Shown here piece by piece: positions 34,239 to 45,291 of a stretch of 64,000 nt of DNA; position 1 is the first letter of the stretch, and each line of letters begins with the position of its first letter. The stretch is from Fragilaria crotonensis (taxonomy: Eukaryota; Bacillariophyta; Fragilariophyceae; Fragilariales; Fragilariaceae). Location: assembly GCA_022925895.1 (NCBI GenBank), contig JAKSYS010000241.1:1-64000 (forward strand). Reading direction: 5' to 3'. A program made the translations under genes and the position numbers. Under the pieces are notes generated by a model that was not told the origin of the DNA, made no database searches, and saw nothing but the letters and a program-made list of their open reading frames with translations.

Positions 34239-35630
34239 TCATCTCAAAACCAATTCCTTTTCATTCCACAACGAGTCCTGTACATCATGTTCCTCCAGCC
34301 AACTAGTAATCTCGAACACCTGACAATTTCGAGCAATATCAAGAGCTGTCGAGCCCGCATTATTTCTTTGATTCACATCGACCTTGTCGCATTTCAACAA
34401 CTCGCGCACAACATCCTCCTCGGCCCGTAGGCATGCCCAAATAAGGGCTGTGTTACCATGAACTCCTTTGACATTCGGATTCAACTCCTCGCGTGTCAAC
34501 AACTCAAGAACAACGTTCCAACGGCCTTTGTAGCTCGCCCAATAAAATGCAGTACGGCCTTTATAGTCCTTGACATTCACATCCACCGTGTTGTGCTGGA
34601 GCAACGCGCGGACGACTTCCAAATGGCCCTCTTGGCTCGCACCCAAAAGGGCTGTTGAACCATCATCACCTTTGACATTCATGTGGTGGAGCAACTCGTG
34701 GACAACATCCGAATGGTTGTTCCGGCACGCAAAGTATAGCGCTGTACGGCCTTCATCATCCTTGGCATTCACATCCAAATTGTTGTGCTGGAGCAACTCG
34801 CGGACAACTTCCAAATGGCCATTCTCACTCGCAATGCCAAGGGCTGTTGCACCACTGTTTGTTAGGATATTTGCATCCACCTTGCGCTGGAGCAAATCGT
34901 GGACGACGTCTACAAGGCCCCTCCGGCACGCCCAGTAGAGTGCTGTCTGACCTAATCTATCCTTGGCATTCACATCGAGATTGTCTCGCTTCAAGATTTC
35001 AAGCGCAACATCTGGAAGGCTCTGGATGCACGCCAAGATAAGGACTGTCTGACCATTACTGTTCTTGACATAAACATCGACATTGTCTCGTTTCAAGATT
35101 TCAAGCGCAACATCTGGAAGGCTCATTTGGCATGCCATGTGAAGGGCTGGGTTGCCATTCACATCGAAATTGTCTTGTTTCAAGATATCAAGGGCGACAT
35201 CTGCACGGCGATGCACGCACGCCCAGTATAGTGCTGTCCGACCATCACTATCCTTGGCATTAACATTGACATCGTCTCGCTTCAAGATTTCAAGGGCGAC
35301 ACGTGAACTTCCCATGCGGATGGCCCAGTAAAGGACTGTCCGACCTTCACTATCCTTGACATTAACATCGACATTGTCTCGCTTCAAGATTTCAAGGGCG
35401 AGATACGAATGGCTGTAGTAGCACGCCCAATAAAGGGCTGTGAGGCCACAACTATCCTTCGCATTCACATTGTCTCCCCAGCAGTAGCACGCCCAATAAA
35501 GGGGTGTGAGGCCATAACTATCCTTCGCATGCACATTGGTTCTCGCTCGTAACAGATCACGAACTTTCTCGACATTACCACGCTTGGCGTTGTAGATCAA
35601 AGCAGAGGCATTCCTACTCCTCAACGACAT
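34239..35630 (-). CDS. ankyrin-repeat protein, intact
   Basis: The ATG at 35630 (context AAGCATGTCG) starts a 463-residue protein with the shared N-terminus (MSLRSRNASALIYNAKRGNV). It has about twelve to thirteen ankyrin repeats and the cap AGSTALDIARNCQVFEITSW. Some repeats are shortened: one near the start is compressed to CYCWGDNVNAKDSCG, one lacks several residues (DNFDVNGNPALHMACQ), and one in the C-terminal third is clipped (LLHHMNVKGDDGSTALLGAS). These are signs of repeat gain and loss. There is no other domain. It lies immediately downstream of the degenerate segment in a 3.5-kb unit repeated at 36.0-39.3 kb. Confidence 0.85.
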   Translation of the reverse strand: MSLRSRNASALIYNAKRGNVEKVRDLLRARTNVHAKDSYGLTPLYWACYCWGDNVNAKDSCGLTALYWACYYSHSYLALEILKRDNVDVNVKDSEGRTVLYWAIRMGSSRVALEILKRDDVNVNAKDSDGRTALYWACVHRRADVALDILKQDNFDVNGNPALHMACQMSLPDVALEILKRDNVDVYVKNSNGQTVLILACIQSLPDVALEILKRDNLDVNAKDRLGQTALYWACRRGLVDVVHDLLQRKVDANILTNSGATALGIASENGHLEVVRELLQHNNLDVNAKDDEGRTALYFACRNNHSDVVHELLHHMNVKGDDGSTALLGASQEGHLEVVRALLQHNTVDVNVKDYKGRTAFYWASYKGRWNVVLELLTREELNPNVKGVHGNTALIWACLRAEEDVVRELLKCDKVDVNQRNNAGSTALDIARNCQVFEITSWLEEHDVQDSLWNEKELVLR

Positions 35631-35639
35631 GCTTCTTGT

Positions 35640-37937
35640 TGGAGAAGAGAAAATGCACGCGTTCTACGAGAGTTTGGTTCAGCGCAAATGCGTGTAACGG
35701 TGCCGATCAAGCATGATTCAATAGTTGCGCGCGGGAGTCGTGATTCCTGACGGATGACACACGCTCTCTCGCGATACAGCAAGGTATAGTACGTGTAGTC
35801 GTCCACCTTCCAGTATACTCAGGGTAGTCAGAACAGGCGTTGCTACGTACAAGTACCGTACCAAGATACAGCGTGACTTATCGATCATCGATCATCAAGA
35901 GAAGAGCAAAAGAGATTGGAATTTCCTCAATCCAAGGCATGGTACCGGTCGTCTCCATCATTGCTATCGTCCAATACCAGCTAACAGATATCTTCTGTTC
36001 GCCCAAAGCGCGGTTGATGTGGCGAGGAATGTTAGACTACCCGTGGTACTGATCGTCTGATCATCAATCGAGTCAGAAACGGATCCAACAACTTTGGCGA
36101 ACAAGATCCGTATCGTTCCTGCTGCAGCTACGTCATATACATGAGGATCACATTCACAAGACAAATGCCGCCACTATTGTGCTGCCAAGGCCGTTTGCTT
36201 GCGTTTGGAGGTAGAGGTCATTTGTTTGTAGAATGAACAAGGAGCGCGAGGGACGTGTGTTTTTGAACTACTAGGTGCCACGCAATATACGGAGTCCATG
36301 CATGACCACTCTCTGGACGGCGTCATCATCCAGTCGACACTTGGCATCCGTTGGACGCCCCGAGAGAATGCATACCGCCGTGGCACATGCCATGGCAACA
36401 CACGTGCAAGGGATCCTCACTACAGATCTGTATGCTGGGGACGGAAGCCTTTTGGAGCTCGGTGGATCGAATCGTATCTCGAATCGTTGGGACTGGATCA
36501 AACTCGGACTGCCTTTCCCTACGGCGACGAAGATTCCTTGGCGTACAGTGCTGGAGAGATTGGAAAGCACTTTGGACTGTCGAGCTTGGTCATCACTCGA
36601 AATTGAGCTCCAAATGCTGAAAGACATTCGATGATCGGGAACAATCATGGATCTGGTTTCTCAACTCGACAACCATTCACGGTTACCTGTTTGGTGTTTG
36701 CATAGACGACATTGATTCGATGGCGAACATCCCCCGCGCCGCGACAGAAAGAGTATGTTGGTAGGCAGGTTGGTTGATTATCTGGAGTCCCAAAGGCGAA
36801 CCATTTTCCTGGAGGCACTGCTCACGCGGATGGTACAGGACACAACTGAGAAGAAGGCTGGAGTGACTTCAAATGCGCTTCTGAGTGGCGTGATTATGCA
36901 TTGTCGGATAGTTGGATGGGTCTTGCTGATTGAGATCCAGTGGCTTGACCCTGCGCATCAGGAACTCTTTCCTGACACCAAGCAGCGTACATGACGGAAA
37001 CAAACCGGATGTGGTGTGCCTACATCAATGGTGTTAACCATTTCGGCTCTGCACTTTTTTGATTAGGCTGCCGGTCCACGCAAACTGAAGACATCCACCT
37101 CTATCCAAGGATGGTTTTGTCCCTCGTCCATATTGTTAACACGCTGTCGTAAGCCCAGAAGCTCGGTTTCCGAGTATGTCTGGTTTTTTGTGCATGCCAA
37201 CATCTTGGAGGGAAGTTCAGGGACGAAGCCCAAACAATCTCATGGTTCGCCCATTCAGACAGCACACGAAGATGTGCTTGATGGTATGCGACGGAATGTC
37301 GTTCCCCCTCCAAGACGACGTGGGTGGTAGCGCGCCAAGCACCAACTCAGCACGGCAGCAAAGCAAGAACAACGGACTACATGCACACCACTACCTATGG
37401 TACCTGATAACTCCAACGTGAACACTTTAATGACAAAAAGCCCGAAGTCAATGCCTTTTGATTGCGAATTCGTCCACCGTCGTCCAACAAGCCGCCGGGG
37501 AGAGAAATGGTTGCTGACATGGACTGTCCATGTGGCCATCGAACCAAACGACAAGTGACCGAAACGTGCGTGAGGCGAGTCATTGGGGGACAACGTCCAT
37601 TCGCAAAGCATTTTGTTCTGGTGCAACTGTAGCATGCAATGGAGAAGCCCAATACTAAACGTTGGACAGTTTCCTTCACGAGGAAGTATCTACCCGTGAT
37701 TGCTGTGCGAGTCCTGTAGTTATTCTTGTGAATACCGCAACATCACATACAATAGACTTGAGGGTTTTAAGTCAAACGACTCTTTGATCAATCTCTTGGG
37801 CCATTCTTATCCATAAACGATAAGTTTATTCTCGTCGTGACGCAGATTCCTCCCAAACTGCAAATTTCACTCCATTCCTAGGGTGACTTTTCACCAGTCC
37901 ACCGGCCCAAAATAAGCTCGACCATGCTGGCAATGCC
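35640..37937. repeat. ankyrin 5' flank and degenerate duplicated segment, copy 3
   Basis: 35640-36000 is the 5' flank of the ankyrin gene at 35630 and shows no gene. From about 36000 to 37920 the sequence matches 32110-34240 and, from about 36290 on, 8640-10400. The closest match between copies 1 and 3 is at the end (GAGTCCTGTAGTTATTCTTG and the following 150 bases). Frames are broken throughout. Confidence 0.6.
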
Positions 37938-39332
37938 TCAAGAATTGCGAAAGGCGCTTCGGCTCCAAGAAGAAATTAAACTTCGTTCATGTTCCTCCAG
38001 GCAACGAGTAGTTTCCAATAGTTGACACTTTCGAGCAATATCAAGAGCTGTCGAGCCAGCCTTATTTCGTAGATTCGAATCGACCCTGTCGCATTCCAAC
38101 AACTCGCGTACGACGTCGACATCGCCTCTGAGACACGCCCAGATAAGGCATGTGTTACCGAGAGCTCCTTGGACATTCGGATCCACCCTCTCGCAAGTCA
38201 AAAGCTCGCGAACAACACCCCGACGGCCATCGCAGCAAGCCCAGAAAAATGTTGTACGGCCTTTACGATCCTTGGCATTCACATCCAAATTGCTGTGCTG
38301 GAGCAACTCGCGGACAACTTCCAAATGGCCAAAATCACTCGCAATATAAAGGGCTGTTGCACCAGTTTTTGTTGGGATATTTGCATCCACCTTGCGCTGG
38401 AGCAAATCGTGGACGACGTCTACAAGGCCCCTCCGGCACGCCCAGTAGAGTGCTGTCTGACCTAATCTATCCTTGGCATTCACATCGAGATTGTCTCGCT
38501 TCAAGATTTCAAGCGCAACATCTGGAAGGCTCTGGATGCATGCCATCATAAGGGATGTGTTGCCATCACCATTCTTGGCATTAACATCGACATCGTCTCG
38601 TTTCAAGATTTCAAGGGCGACATCGGAAAGGCTTTCTCTGCATGCCACGATAAGGGGTGTCGTGTCGCCATAACTAATCTCGTAATTCATATTCACATCG
38701 ACATTGTCTCGTTTCAAGATTTCAAGGGCGACATCTGCAAGGCTCGCGGTGCACGCCCAGTAAAGAGCTGTCCGACCTTCTCTATCATAGGCATTAACAT
38801 CGAAATTGTCTTGTTTCAAGATTTCAAGGGCGACATCTGCATGCCCATTTATGCACGCCCTGGCAAGGGCTGTGTGGCCAAAACAATCCTTGGCATTAAC
38901 ATCGACATCGTCTCGTTTCAAGATTTCAAGGGCGACATCGGAAAGGCTTTCTCTGCATGCCACGATAAGGGCTGTCGTGTCGCCATAACAAATCTTGACA
39001 TTCACATCGACATTGTCTCTTTTCAAGATTTCAAGGGCGACACTTGAAAGGCTCTCGCTGCACGCCCAGGAAAGGGCCGTAACACCATTACTATCCTTGA
39101 CGTTCACGTCGACATTGTCTTGTTTCAAGATTTCAAGGGCGACAGTTTCATGACCATATAAGCAGGCCCACATAAGAGCTGTGTTGCCATAAGTATCCTT
39201 CGCATTCACATTGGCTCCCGCTCGTAACTGATTACGAACTCTCTCGAGATTACCATGCATGGCGTTGTTGATCAAATCAGTGTCCTCCGCACTCGACGGC
39301 TTCTTCTTCTTCTTCCAAAAGAGTAAACGCAT
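37938..39332 (-). CDS. ankyrin-repeat protein, intact
   Basis: The ATG at 39332 gives 464 residues beginning MRLLFWKKKKKPSSAEDTDL, then INNAMHGNLERVRNQLRAGA as in its paralogues. The lysine run comes from a CTT microsatellite on the plus strand and is unique to this copy; it could act as a nuclear or membrane-surface signal. About twelve ankyrin repeats follow, then the cap AGSTALDIARKCQLLETTRC. Two repeats carry the same insertion (ISYGDTT / ICYGDTT) and are almost identical over about 100 bases, pointing to a recent internal duplication. Its C-terminal half matches the gene at 34.2-35.6 kb nearly base for base across the KVDANIPTK region, which suggests gene conversion. Confidence 0.85.
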   Translation of the reverse strand: MRLLFWKKKKKPSSAEDTDLINNAMHGNLERVRNQLRAGANVNAKDTYGNTALMWACLYGHETVALEILKQDNVDVNVKDSNGVTALSWACSESLSSVALEILKRDNVDVNVKICYGDTTALIVACRESLSDVALEILKRDDVDVNAKDCFGHTALARACINGHADVALEILKQDNFDVNAYDREGRTALYWACTASLADVALEILKRDNVDVNMNYEISYGDTTPLIVACRESLSDVALEILKRDDVDVNAKNGDGNTSLMMACIQSLPDVALEILKRDNLDVNAKDRLGQTALYWACRRGLVDVVHDLLQRKVDANIPTKTGATALYIASDFGHLEVVRELLQHSNLDVNAKDRKGRTTFFWACCDGRRGVVRELLTCERVDPNVQGALGNTCLIWACLRGDVDVVRELLECDRVDSNLRNKAGSTALDIARKCQLLETTRCLEEHERSLISSWSRSAFRNS

Positions 39333-39929
39333 GCTTTCTACGAGGGGTGGGTGGTGCACCAATCAGTATGCAGGCGCACACAAGTCGAAGAACACCCAGC
39401 ACCCAGCACCCAGCACTAGCATCAATCGAGAAAGGTGCCTCTGATTTAATTGTTGAGCGCGGGAGTCGTGATTCTTGACGGATGCGAATTGAAACCTATC
39501 GCTGCACTGGAGTAAGATTCCATCTGTTACTGTGCTACTGTGAGGTTGCATGCTTATACATCGCTTAGTTTCGATCCAAGTTTCCAAGTTTCCAAGTGAT
39601 CGAACTAATCGATTCGTGATTCAACTTCGATTTTTGGTTTAGTGGGACTCATCTTTCGTTAACTTGGACGTCCAAGTTAACGAAAGTTTTTTTTTCATCA
39701 TACAAGAAAAAAACCGATCCAAGTATCCAAGTTTTCCAAGGGGCTCATCACCCAATAATTGTAGGTTCGATTTTATCCAAATGAAGTCGTGTTTATACAA
39801 GAAGGTGAAATCGAACTTAGGAACTCCCAAGTTTCCTTCACCAGAACGAGCGTGAGTACCAAAACCATTTTGTCCACGATGCATCTCTCGGAGTACTTCG
39901 TTGTCCCAACAACCTGAGTTGTTTGATGA

Positions 39930-40260
39930 TATAACTAGACCTCTAGTAGTTAATGCTATTAAAACACAACAAAGAAGACCTTCGTTCTCTATGCCACCAT
40001 CACCTTCTCCGTTCTCCCAGTTAGATATAATCAGCAGGAGATCCGAGCTTGTCGAAGTAAAAAAATCTTACTTGAAACCTCTGCGGTGTCGCGAGGACAA
40101 GACGAACAACGAGGTCGTGATGACAGTCTATTGTAGTTGTGAAATCTTTGTGACATGCTGATGGGAGAGCTAGAGGATTGAACGCAGAGCTGTGAACAAA
40201 ACGTTGAAATACATTTTGTGTTCTAAAGAACCCGCAACAAGAAAAGCGTAATTGTGTTAG
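39930..40260 (-). pseudogene. decayed relative of the unit II gene
   Basis: The minus-strand reading AFNPLALPSACHKDFTTTID followed by CHHDLVVRLVLATPQRFQ matches exon 2 of the gene at 41413-42508 (FNPIAPASDCHLDF ... LLLATPQKIED). The frame breaks after that. It lies in unit I, inverted relative to the intact copy. Confidence 0.7.
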
Positions 40261-41412
40261 AATGTTAGTATAAACGGTTGACAACAAGAACAGCATGATG
40301 CACACTTGTCACAATACATGGCACTTGCCTCCTACTACTAGCGTAACGAGCTCGCGAAAGAGTGTTTGCTTGATCATATGTGTCAACGCTTCGTCATATA
40401 AGATGAAGTCGTCGTCGTGTCGCTTCAGTACCAGCAAGCAAGTAAATGCTTACATAATCCCGTCTCCTTTCACCCGTCACAGTTGCTTGTATTTTCGATA
40501 CGACGACGGACTGTGGAAGCACAAAAGCAAGTAAGGAAAGGAAAGTAATGGATCGAACGTCAAGAGAAAGAGCTGTCGACAACAGAACTTCAAAACCTTG
40601 CAATGTGTGCGCTACTGTACATACTGTATGAACTCAGCAACATCATCTGTAAACGAAGATTTTGCGGAGGTTGTCGAGGTTGCGAAATCTATTTCTACGG
40701 GGCCTTGCGGTACTGGATATATCAGGGAATATCATGGGAAGATTGCAGACCTCCGCAGAAAACAAGCGGCTCTGAAAGAACAGTGCTGCAAGCAACCTGG
40801 ATTTAAACTTGGCAAAAAGAATCTCGGAAACTTCGATTGCCAAGTTGGACGAGATCTAGTCCCGTCAACATGCACATCGAAGTTGAATCACGAATTATTG
40901 GGTGATGAGCCCTTGGAAAACTTGGAAACTTGGATACATGTTTCTGGCGTGTCCATTCAAAAAATATTCGATCCAAGTTTCGAAGTTTCGAAGTGCTCGA
41001 ACTAATCGACTCGTGATTCAACTTCGATTTCTGAGTTAGTGGGACTCATCTTTCGCGGCCTCGGCGATCCAAGTTAACGAGATTTTTTTAGCCAAGTTCA
41101 GAAATCCAACATTCATAACCTGTTCAACCTTTTCACTTTTGACCACTCATTAAAGAAGTTTTGGACTCAACTTAAAAAGATCTTTGCACACGTACGCAAA
41201 GATCTGTGTTCTTCACACAAAGAACTGTGGTCTTCATGTTTGTCATGTAGTAGGACTACCGTAGCTTTTACATACATGAGATGTACACAGAGTAGTTGAT
41301 ACAGCCAATTCTGAATTGTTGTTCTGCTTCCAACAATTTGCATCGTATTCCATTTCAGATCTTGTTGCGGAATCATCGTCGTCAACACCAGCATGCTGTG
41401 TGCCAAACGACG

Positions 41413-42508
41413 ATGATTTCTGAGCATCATCTCGACAATATTAGCAACGACACTGGTGTGGATGCAACGGCAGATGAAGGAGAAGTGATTCCAGCACAAG
41501 GGGGGCGATGTGTCTCGCAAGAAGTATACATCGATTCAGGTAACAACAAAAAGATTTTACACTTAATCAGTATTGGTTTGACTGCTGACAACAACAACAA
41601 TGAACCTCTGTTCTCATTTGATCAAGAGCCGTGGTCCGTTCTTGCAAAGACATCGGTTATTCGTCCTCGAAACACTGACTATGTCAATGAAATTGTACGG
41701 CGTGCTAAGTTGTTTCACATTGTTCCTTTGCCTCGTCCAAGTAACTGGACTAGGGAAAGGACGTTGGAGTGGCTTGATCGAAACCCTGTCCGCGATGAAG
41801 TCGACATTGAATTTCTCAGGAACGAAGTAGTGAGGCTACGCAATGTGCTAGAAAGGACGAGAAGAAATGAACAGGACGTGTCATTTGGGGTTGGTGGAAA
41901 CAGCAATGGAAGTGTTGGCGGCACAGCTGGAGGACGAAGGGGTAACTGGCGCGGCTGTGTTCCCTACCTTCGTGTCATAATGTGTCTAACGCAGGACAAT
42001 GTGAAGTCTTTGTTCCTGACAAGAGCAGATGGCATGTCACGTCAGCAGTTAGATGCACGTAATTCCGAAAATAGGTAAGTTCGTGCGACAACCAGCATTG
42101 TGTTTCTTGCTTCATCTTTGTTCATGGCAAGTTGCTAACGATTGCCGTCACGTTTGCAGACCCCCGAATGTCTTTGAAGTAATCGCAGAACTCTGGAATG
42201 ACTCTACATTCAATCCTATAGCTCCCGCATCAGATTGCCATCTGGATTTCCAGAGAGCAACTGATTGTTCATACGAGCTTGTAGCTGGACTACTTCTGGC
42301 TACTCCGCAGAAGATTGAAGACTGTCTTGCATCGATGAGGTCTGAATTGATTCGTATCATCGATCGCTGGGAACGGAGTGGACAAGGTGAGGGCGGGAGG
42401 GATCAAGAGGAAGATCAAGTGGATGCTGCTGATAATCAAGACAACGACGACGTTTCGGCAACGTCCTCCATCTCATCAGGAGACAACGACTCACCATCGA
42501 CTTGTTAA
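41413..42508 (+). CDS. transposon-carried two-exon gene, unknown function
   Basis: Exon 1 is 41413-42074 and exon 2 is 42160-42508. The 85-base intron begins GTAAGT and ends TTTGCAG, and splicing keeps the frame (NSEN-R-PPNVFEVIAEL), giving 336 residues. The middle has a charged helix, likely coiled-coil (EFLRNEVVRLRNVLERTRRN), then a glycine-rich link. Exon 2 holds a compact domain (VFEVIAELWND ... CHLDF ... ATPQKIEDCLASM ... IIDRWERSGQGEGG) and an acidic tail. The spacing of tryptophans and helices recalls Myb/SANT-like DNA-binding proteins of Harbinger-type transposons, which is inference only. I recall the RWE-SGQG-GG ending from diatom hypothetical proteins. It is flanked by 62-bp inverted repeats. 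Confidence 0.7.
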
Positions 42509-42875
42509 AAGAGAAACTTGGGAGTTCAAAACTTGGATACTAAAACAATCTTATTTTTGAATGGACACCACTCAGGAAAGACAAAAATCGAACCCGCAAT
42601 CGATTAGTTCGAGCACTTCGAAACTTCGAAACTTGGATCGAATATTTTTTGAATGGACACGCCCTAAACACGCCCTGAAGAGTCCCACTAAACCAAAAAT
42701 CGAAGTTGAATCACGAGTCGATTAGTTCGACCATTTGGAAACTTGGAAACTTGGATCGAAACATTTTTGTATGGACACCACCTTAGGCCGGTGCTTGCAG
42801 CGAACGAAACGCCCCGCAAAACAGAACGCCGCATCTATTCTGGGGGAAAATGGTCCTTACAGCCCCCAAAACTGC

Positions 42876-42948
42876 CCCCGAAAGGCGCGCGCCTTTCGGG
42901 GATCCGGGTACTTTTGATCGAAACCACAGAACGCCGCGGGCGTTCTGT
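42876..42948. repeat. two perfect subterminal palindromes in the Harbinger-like element
   Basis: 42876-42901 is a perfect 26-base palindrome centred on GGCGCGCGCC. 42926-42948 is a 10-base stem (ACAGAACGCC) with a 3-base loop. A related hairpin (CAGAACGG ... CCGTTCTG) lies near the right end at about 45321-45341. They may be transposase-binding or cruciform sites. Confidence 0.75.
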
Positions 42949-43236
42949 GTGAATGCCGGGTTCGCACAAAACGCAACAACCGAGTTTGTGTATGAAGTGC
43001 TACGTAATTAGAACTCGGACTATGGCTGGATGCAGGAAAAAAGTCCTTTGGGTAGCCGATAGTAGCTCTTAGTATGAAATAAATATTTAGTATACTTAGT
43101 ATTCAATGAGCTATTGCGTTTCGTTTCTTCTCCGTTCTTGTCATGTTAATGCACACTTGGATTGGAGGCCCTCGGACCTTAGACCACCATGATCGCATGG
43201 CATATGAACACATCACAAAAACATACTACTAGTTCA

Positions 43237-43542
43237 TCATGCGCCCCCGTCCAGTTTGAACTTGCTAAGATCGTCGACTGCGCACTCCAATGGTGCAACC
43301 AAGGCCAACAATAAGAAGGCTTGAGAGGTTTTCTTAACTTCTGAATCGCTACGATGACCGTAGGTGGTTCGTGGCAAGTTGCACCATCTAAAAGTTGCAT
43401 CATAGACAACTGATGCTTCATTAATCTTGCCGGTCGGTCCTCTAGTAGTCTTTGTGGTGGGTCTTCCATTAGAGATTGGTGTGTCCTCCTCAAGAACATA
43501 TGCAGAGTTGCATTCGCCGACGGGATCGACACTGCACGACAT
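43237..43542 (-). CDS. small ORF inside the Harbinger-like element
   Basis: The ATG at 43542 gives 101 residues starting MSCSVDPVGECNSAYVLEED and ending KFKLDGGA. Composition is protein-like, with no recognised domain. It may be one exon of a longer gene on this strand, since splice signals were not resolved. Confidence 0.35.
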   Translation of the reverse strand: MSCSVDPVGECNSAYVLEEDTPISNGRPTTKTTRGPTGKINEASVVYDATFRWCNLPRTTYGHRSDSEVKKTSQAFLLLALVAPLECAVDDLSKFKLDGGA

Positions 43543-43773
43543 CAAGAAGTGGAATTAAACGGCTTCACTTGAACTGGTACAAAAGCTCATTGTATTTTTG
43601 CCACAACATGATGGAACAGCATCACAGATGACATCAATAGTTGAATTCACAAATAGTACTGCTGAAACACGTTGTGGTAACAAACTCAACGTATGCTTGC
43701 TGGTGAATTTTCACACCGTCGCCATGTATTCCAGAGATGAATAATGTTTCGAAGACTATGCAAACCCACACGT

Positions 43774-44012
43774 TCACAAGGCTTGGGGGAATATTCGAGC
43801 TCCGTCAGGAGCACCATGCGTCGCATTCTTCGAAGCAAACGCAACGGCAACAAAACAGAGACCAAAGCGACGAATCAAGCTTGGTCTTGCACTGCATGAG
43901 CCTCGCTTGTTGAAGGCCGCCAGTAAGCAATGATGCAATGAGACTTCAGCGGAAATCAACTCAAGCTCAAGTGTTTTGTTAGTCGAGGCCATTGCTTCCC
44001 CAAAAGGAAAAC
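43774..44012 (-). other. possible exon inside the Harbinger-like element
   Basis: An open minus-strand stretch contains ASTNKTLELELISAEVSLHH and ends ARIFPQAL. There is no domain match. It is reported because it lies on the same strand as the ORF at 43237-43542. Confidence 0.25.
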
Positions 44013-44257
44013 AGTGTCGTATCAAAAAGTGACGCGCGGAACGTGAGCACTTTTGAGTTTTGACGAGGTATCCAAGCCTCCTCCAAAGTTACTCACCTTC
44101 ATTTATTTGCTTCCACATCAAATAATACTCAGCACCTTTATACAGCAACTTGAACTGCAGAGTCTATTGAACAATGGTACAAACTTCCTGCGTTGGCTGG
44201 CAACAAATCCCTGCCTTTAAAACCGCGGGTACACAAGACAAGATAAACATCAATCCA

Positions 44258-44344
44258 TTGCGTCTCCCGCGTGCACAGATGCTTCTACTACTCATAATGC
44301 CTTTGATGAAGCTTTAGAGCTATCTGTGCACGCGGGAGATGCAA
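44258..44344. repeat. short hairpin-forming inverted repeat
   Basis: TTGCGTCTCCCGCGTGCACA at 44258 returns inverted and ends at 44344; 22 of 23 bases pair. The loop is about 41 bases. It could be a miniature element or a structured RNA; no T-run follows. Confidence 0.6.
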
Positions 44345-44474
44345 CGGAACATGAGATATGTGTTGGCAAAGGTCAGCGACAATGAAGTGTGGTGATCGAC
44401 GTGATAGACGAAGGTCTGTCGGCGGTGAGCTAAAAAAGTAGCATACTGGCTCTACGGAGGCTACCTTAAGTTCA

Positions 44475-44823
44475 TTAAACTTGAATCCAGCCATAAATGG
44501 GACCAGGCATGGGACGGTGTGGTACTACAGTACTCTGTGCCAATGGAGTACAATGCGAGTTGCGGTGCGCGGGCAGGCGGCTATTCTTGTCTTCGGAACT
44601 CATCTGATTGTCACCGATAACCGCATCCGATAGAGAAGCTCGTCGTTTGATCCGAGACGGCGAATCGTAGCATCCGAACGAAACGAGCGCCTGCCTTTCT
44701 TTCACGAGCCGCGCGGCATGTCTGTTGAGTGCTTCTTGCGGTTTTTTTGGCCCATTTGCTCATGGCGGCAAATTTGTTCGACGAACGACGTGACAAGCGA
44801 CAAACGACACGACTGCTCCACAT
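44475..44823 (-). other. possible coding exons, unidentified
   Basis: Two overlapping minus-strand frames look protein-like: a basic one (MSKWAKKTARSTQQTCRAAR) and one reading KERQALVSFGCYDSPSRIKR with a Ser-rich follow-on. They could be two exons of the element's gene or of a host gene. No family is recognised. Confidence 0.25.
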
Positions 44824-44970
44824 GATACCTTCTTTAGTACATTTTTAACACAACTACATTCAACGCCTGATTTCTTTTACACCTATACATGTCAGGATAG
44901 TATATATAAAATGCTCTCCGATTCTGCGGTTTTGTGGTTATTTCTACATAGGGAGTATGCCTGTAAGGAC

Positions 44971-45291
44971 CAGAGACGGGAATTTCAAACCCAGCCCACC
45001 CAAACCCACGGCCCACCCAAACCCATTGGGTTAAGGGTGGGTTTTGGGTGAGCTCAGGACTTCATGGGTGGGTCTGGGTGGGCCGGCAAATCATAGCAAA
45101 AAATGACAGTAGATGTTTGCTACCGGTAGTAGTAGAAACATATACTCCAGTACTAACTACTGGGTTTGGGTGGGTTTGGGTAGGTCTTGGTAGATCGTAT
45201 GGGTTCTGGGTGGGTTTGGGCTGGTACTTCCGTGAGCGTAGCTTTACGTGGGTACCCATGGGTTTGATATTTTCAGAAATTCCCGTCTCTG
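44971..45291. mobile_element. hAT-type MITE, copy 1
   Basis: The 321-bp element begins CAGAGACGGGAATTTC and ends with its exact reverse complement. It is flanked by an 8-bp direct repeat GTAAGGAC (44963-44970 and 45292-45299). CAGAG-type ends and 8-bp duplications are diagnostic of hAT transposons. The interior is rich in GGGTGGGTTT/CCCACCCAAA words. It sits inside the Harbinger-like element, so it is younger. Confidence 0.9.

Larger units (their letters stand above)
39569..42778. mobile_element. nested pair of related DNA transposons with long inverted repeats
   Basis: Outer arms: TTTCGATCCAAGTTTCCAAG at 39569 returns inverted, ending near 42761, with about 90 bases of similarity. Inside are two units. 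Unit I (about 39700-40945) is bounded by inverted copies of the AAGTTTTCCAAGGGGCTCAT motif and its follow-on CACCCAATAATT. Unit II (40948-42661) is bounded by 62-base inverted repeats that look identical, beginning CGTGTCCATTCAAAAAATAT. Unit II carries an intact two-exon gene; unit I carries a decayed minus-strand relative of it. Neither encodes an obvious transposase, so they may be non-autonomous or use an unfamiliar enzyme. Confidence 0.7.

Noticed and set aside
37938-39362. Upstream extension of the ankyrin ORF to 39362, and of the one at 19272 to 19311
   Set aside because: These begin at TTG and GTG, not used as standard starts in nuclear genes. The downstream ATGs share the AGCATG context and the conserved N-terminus.
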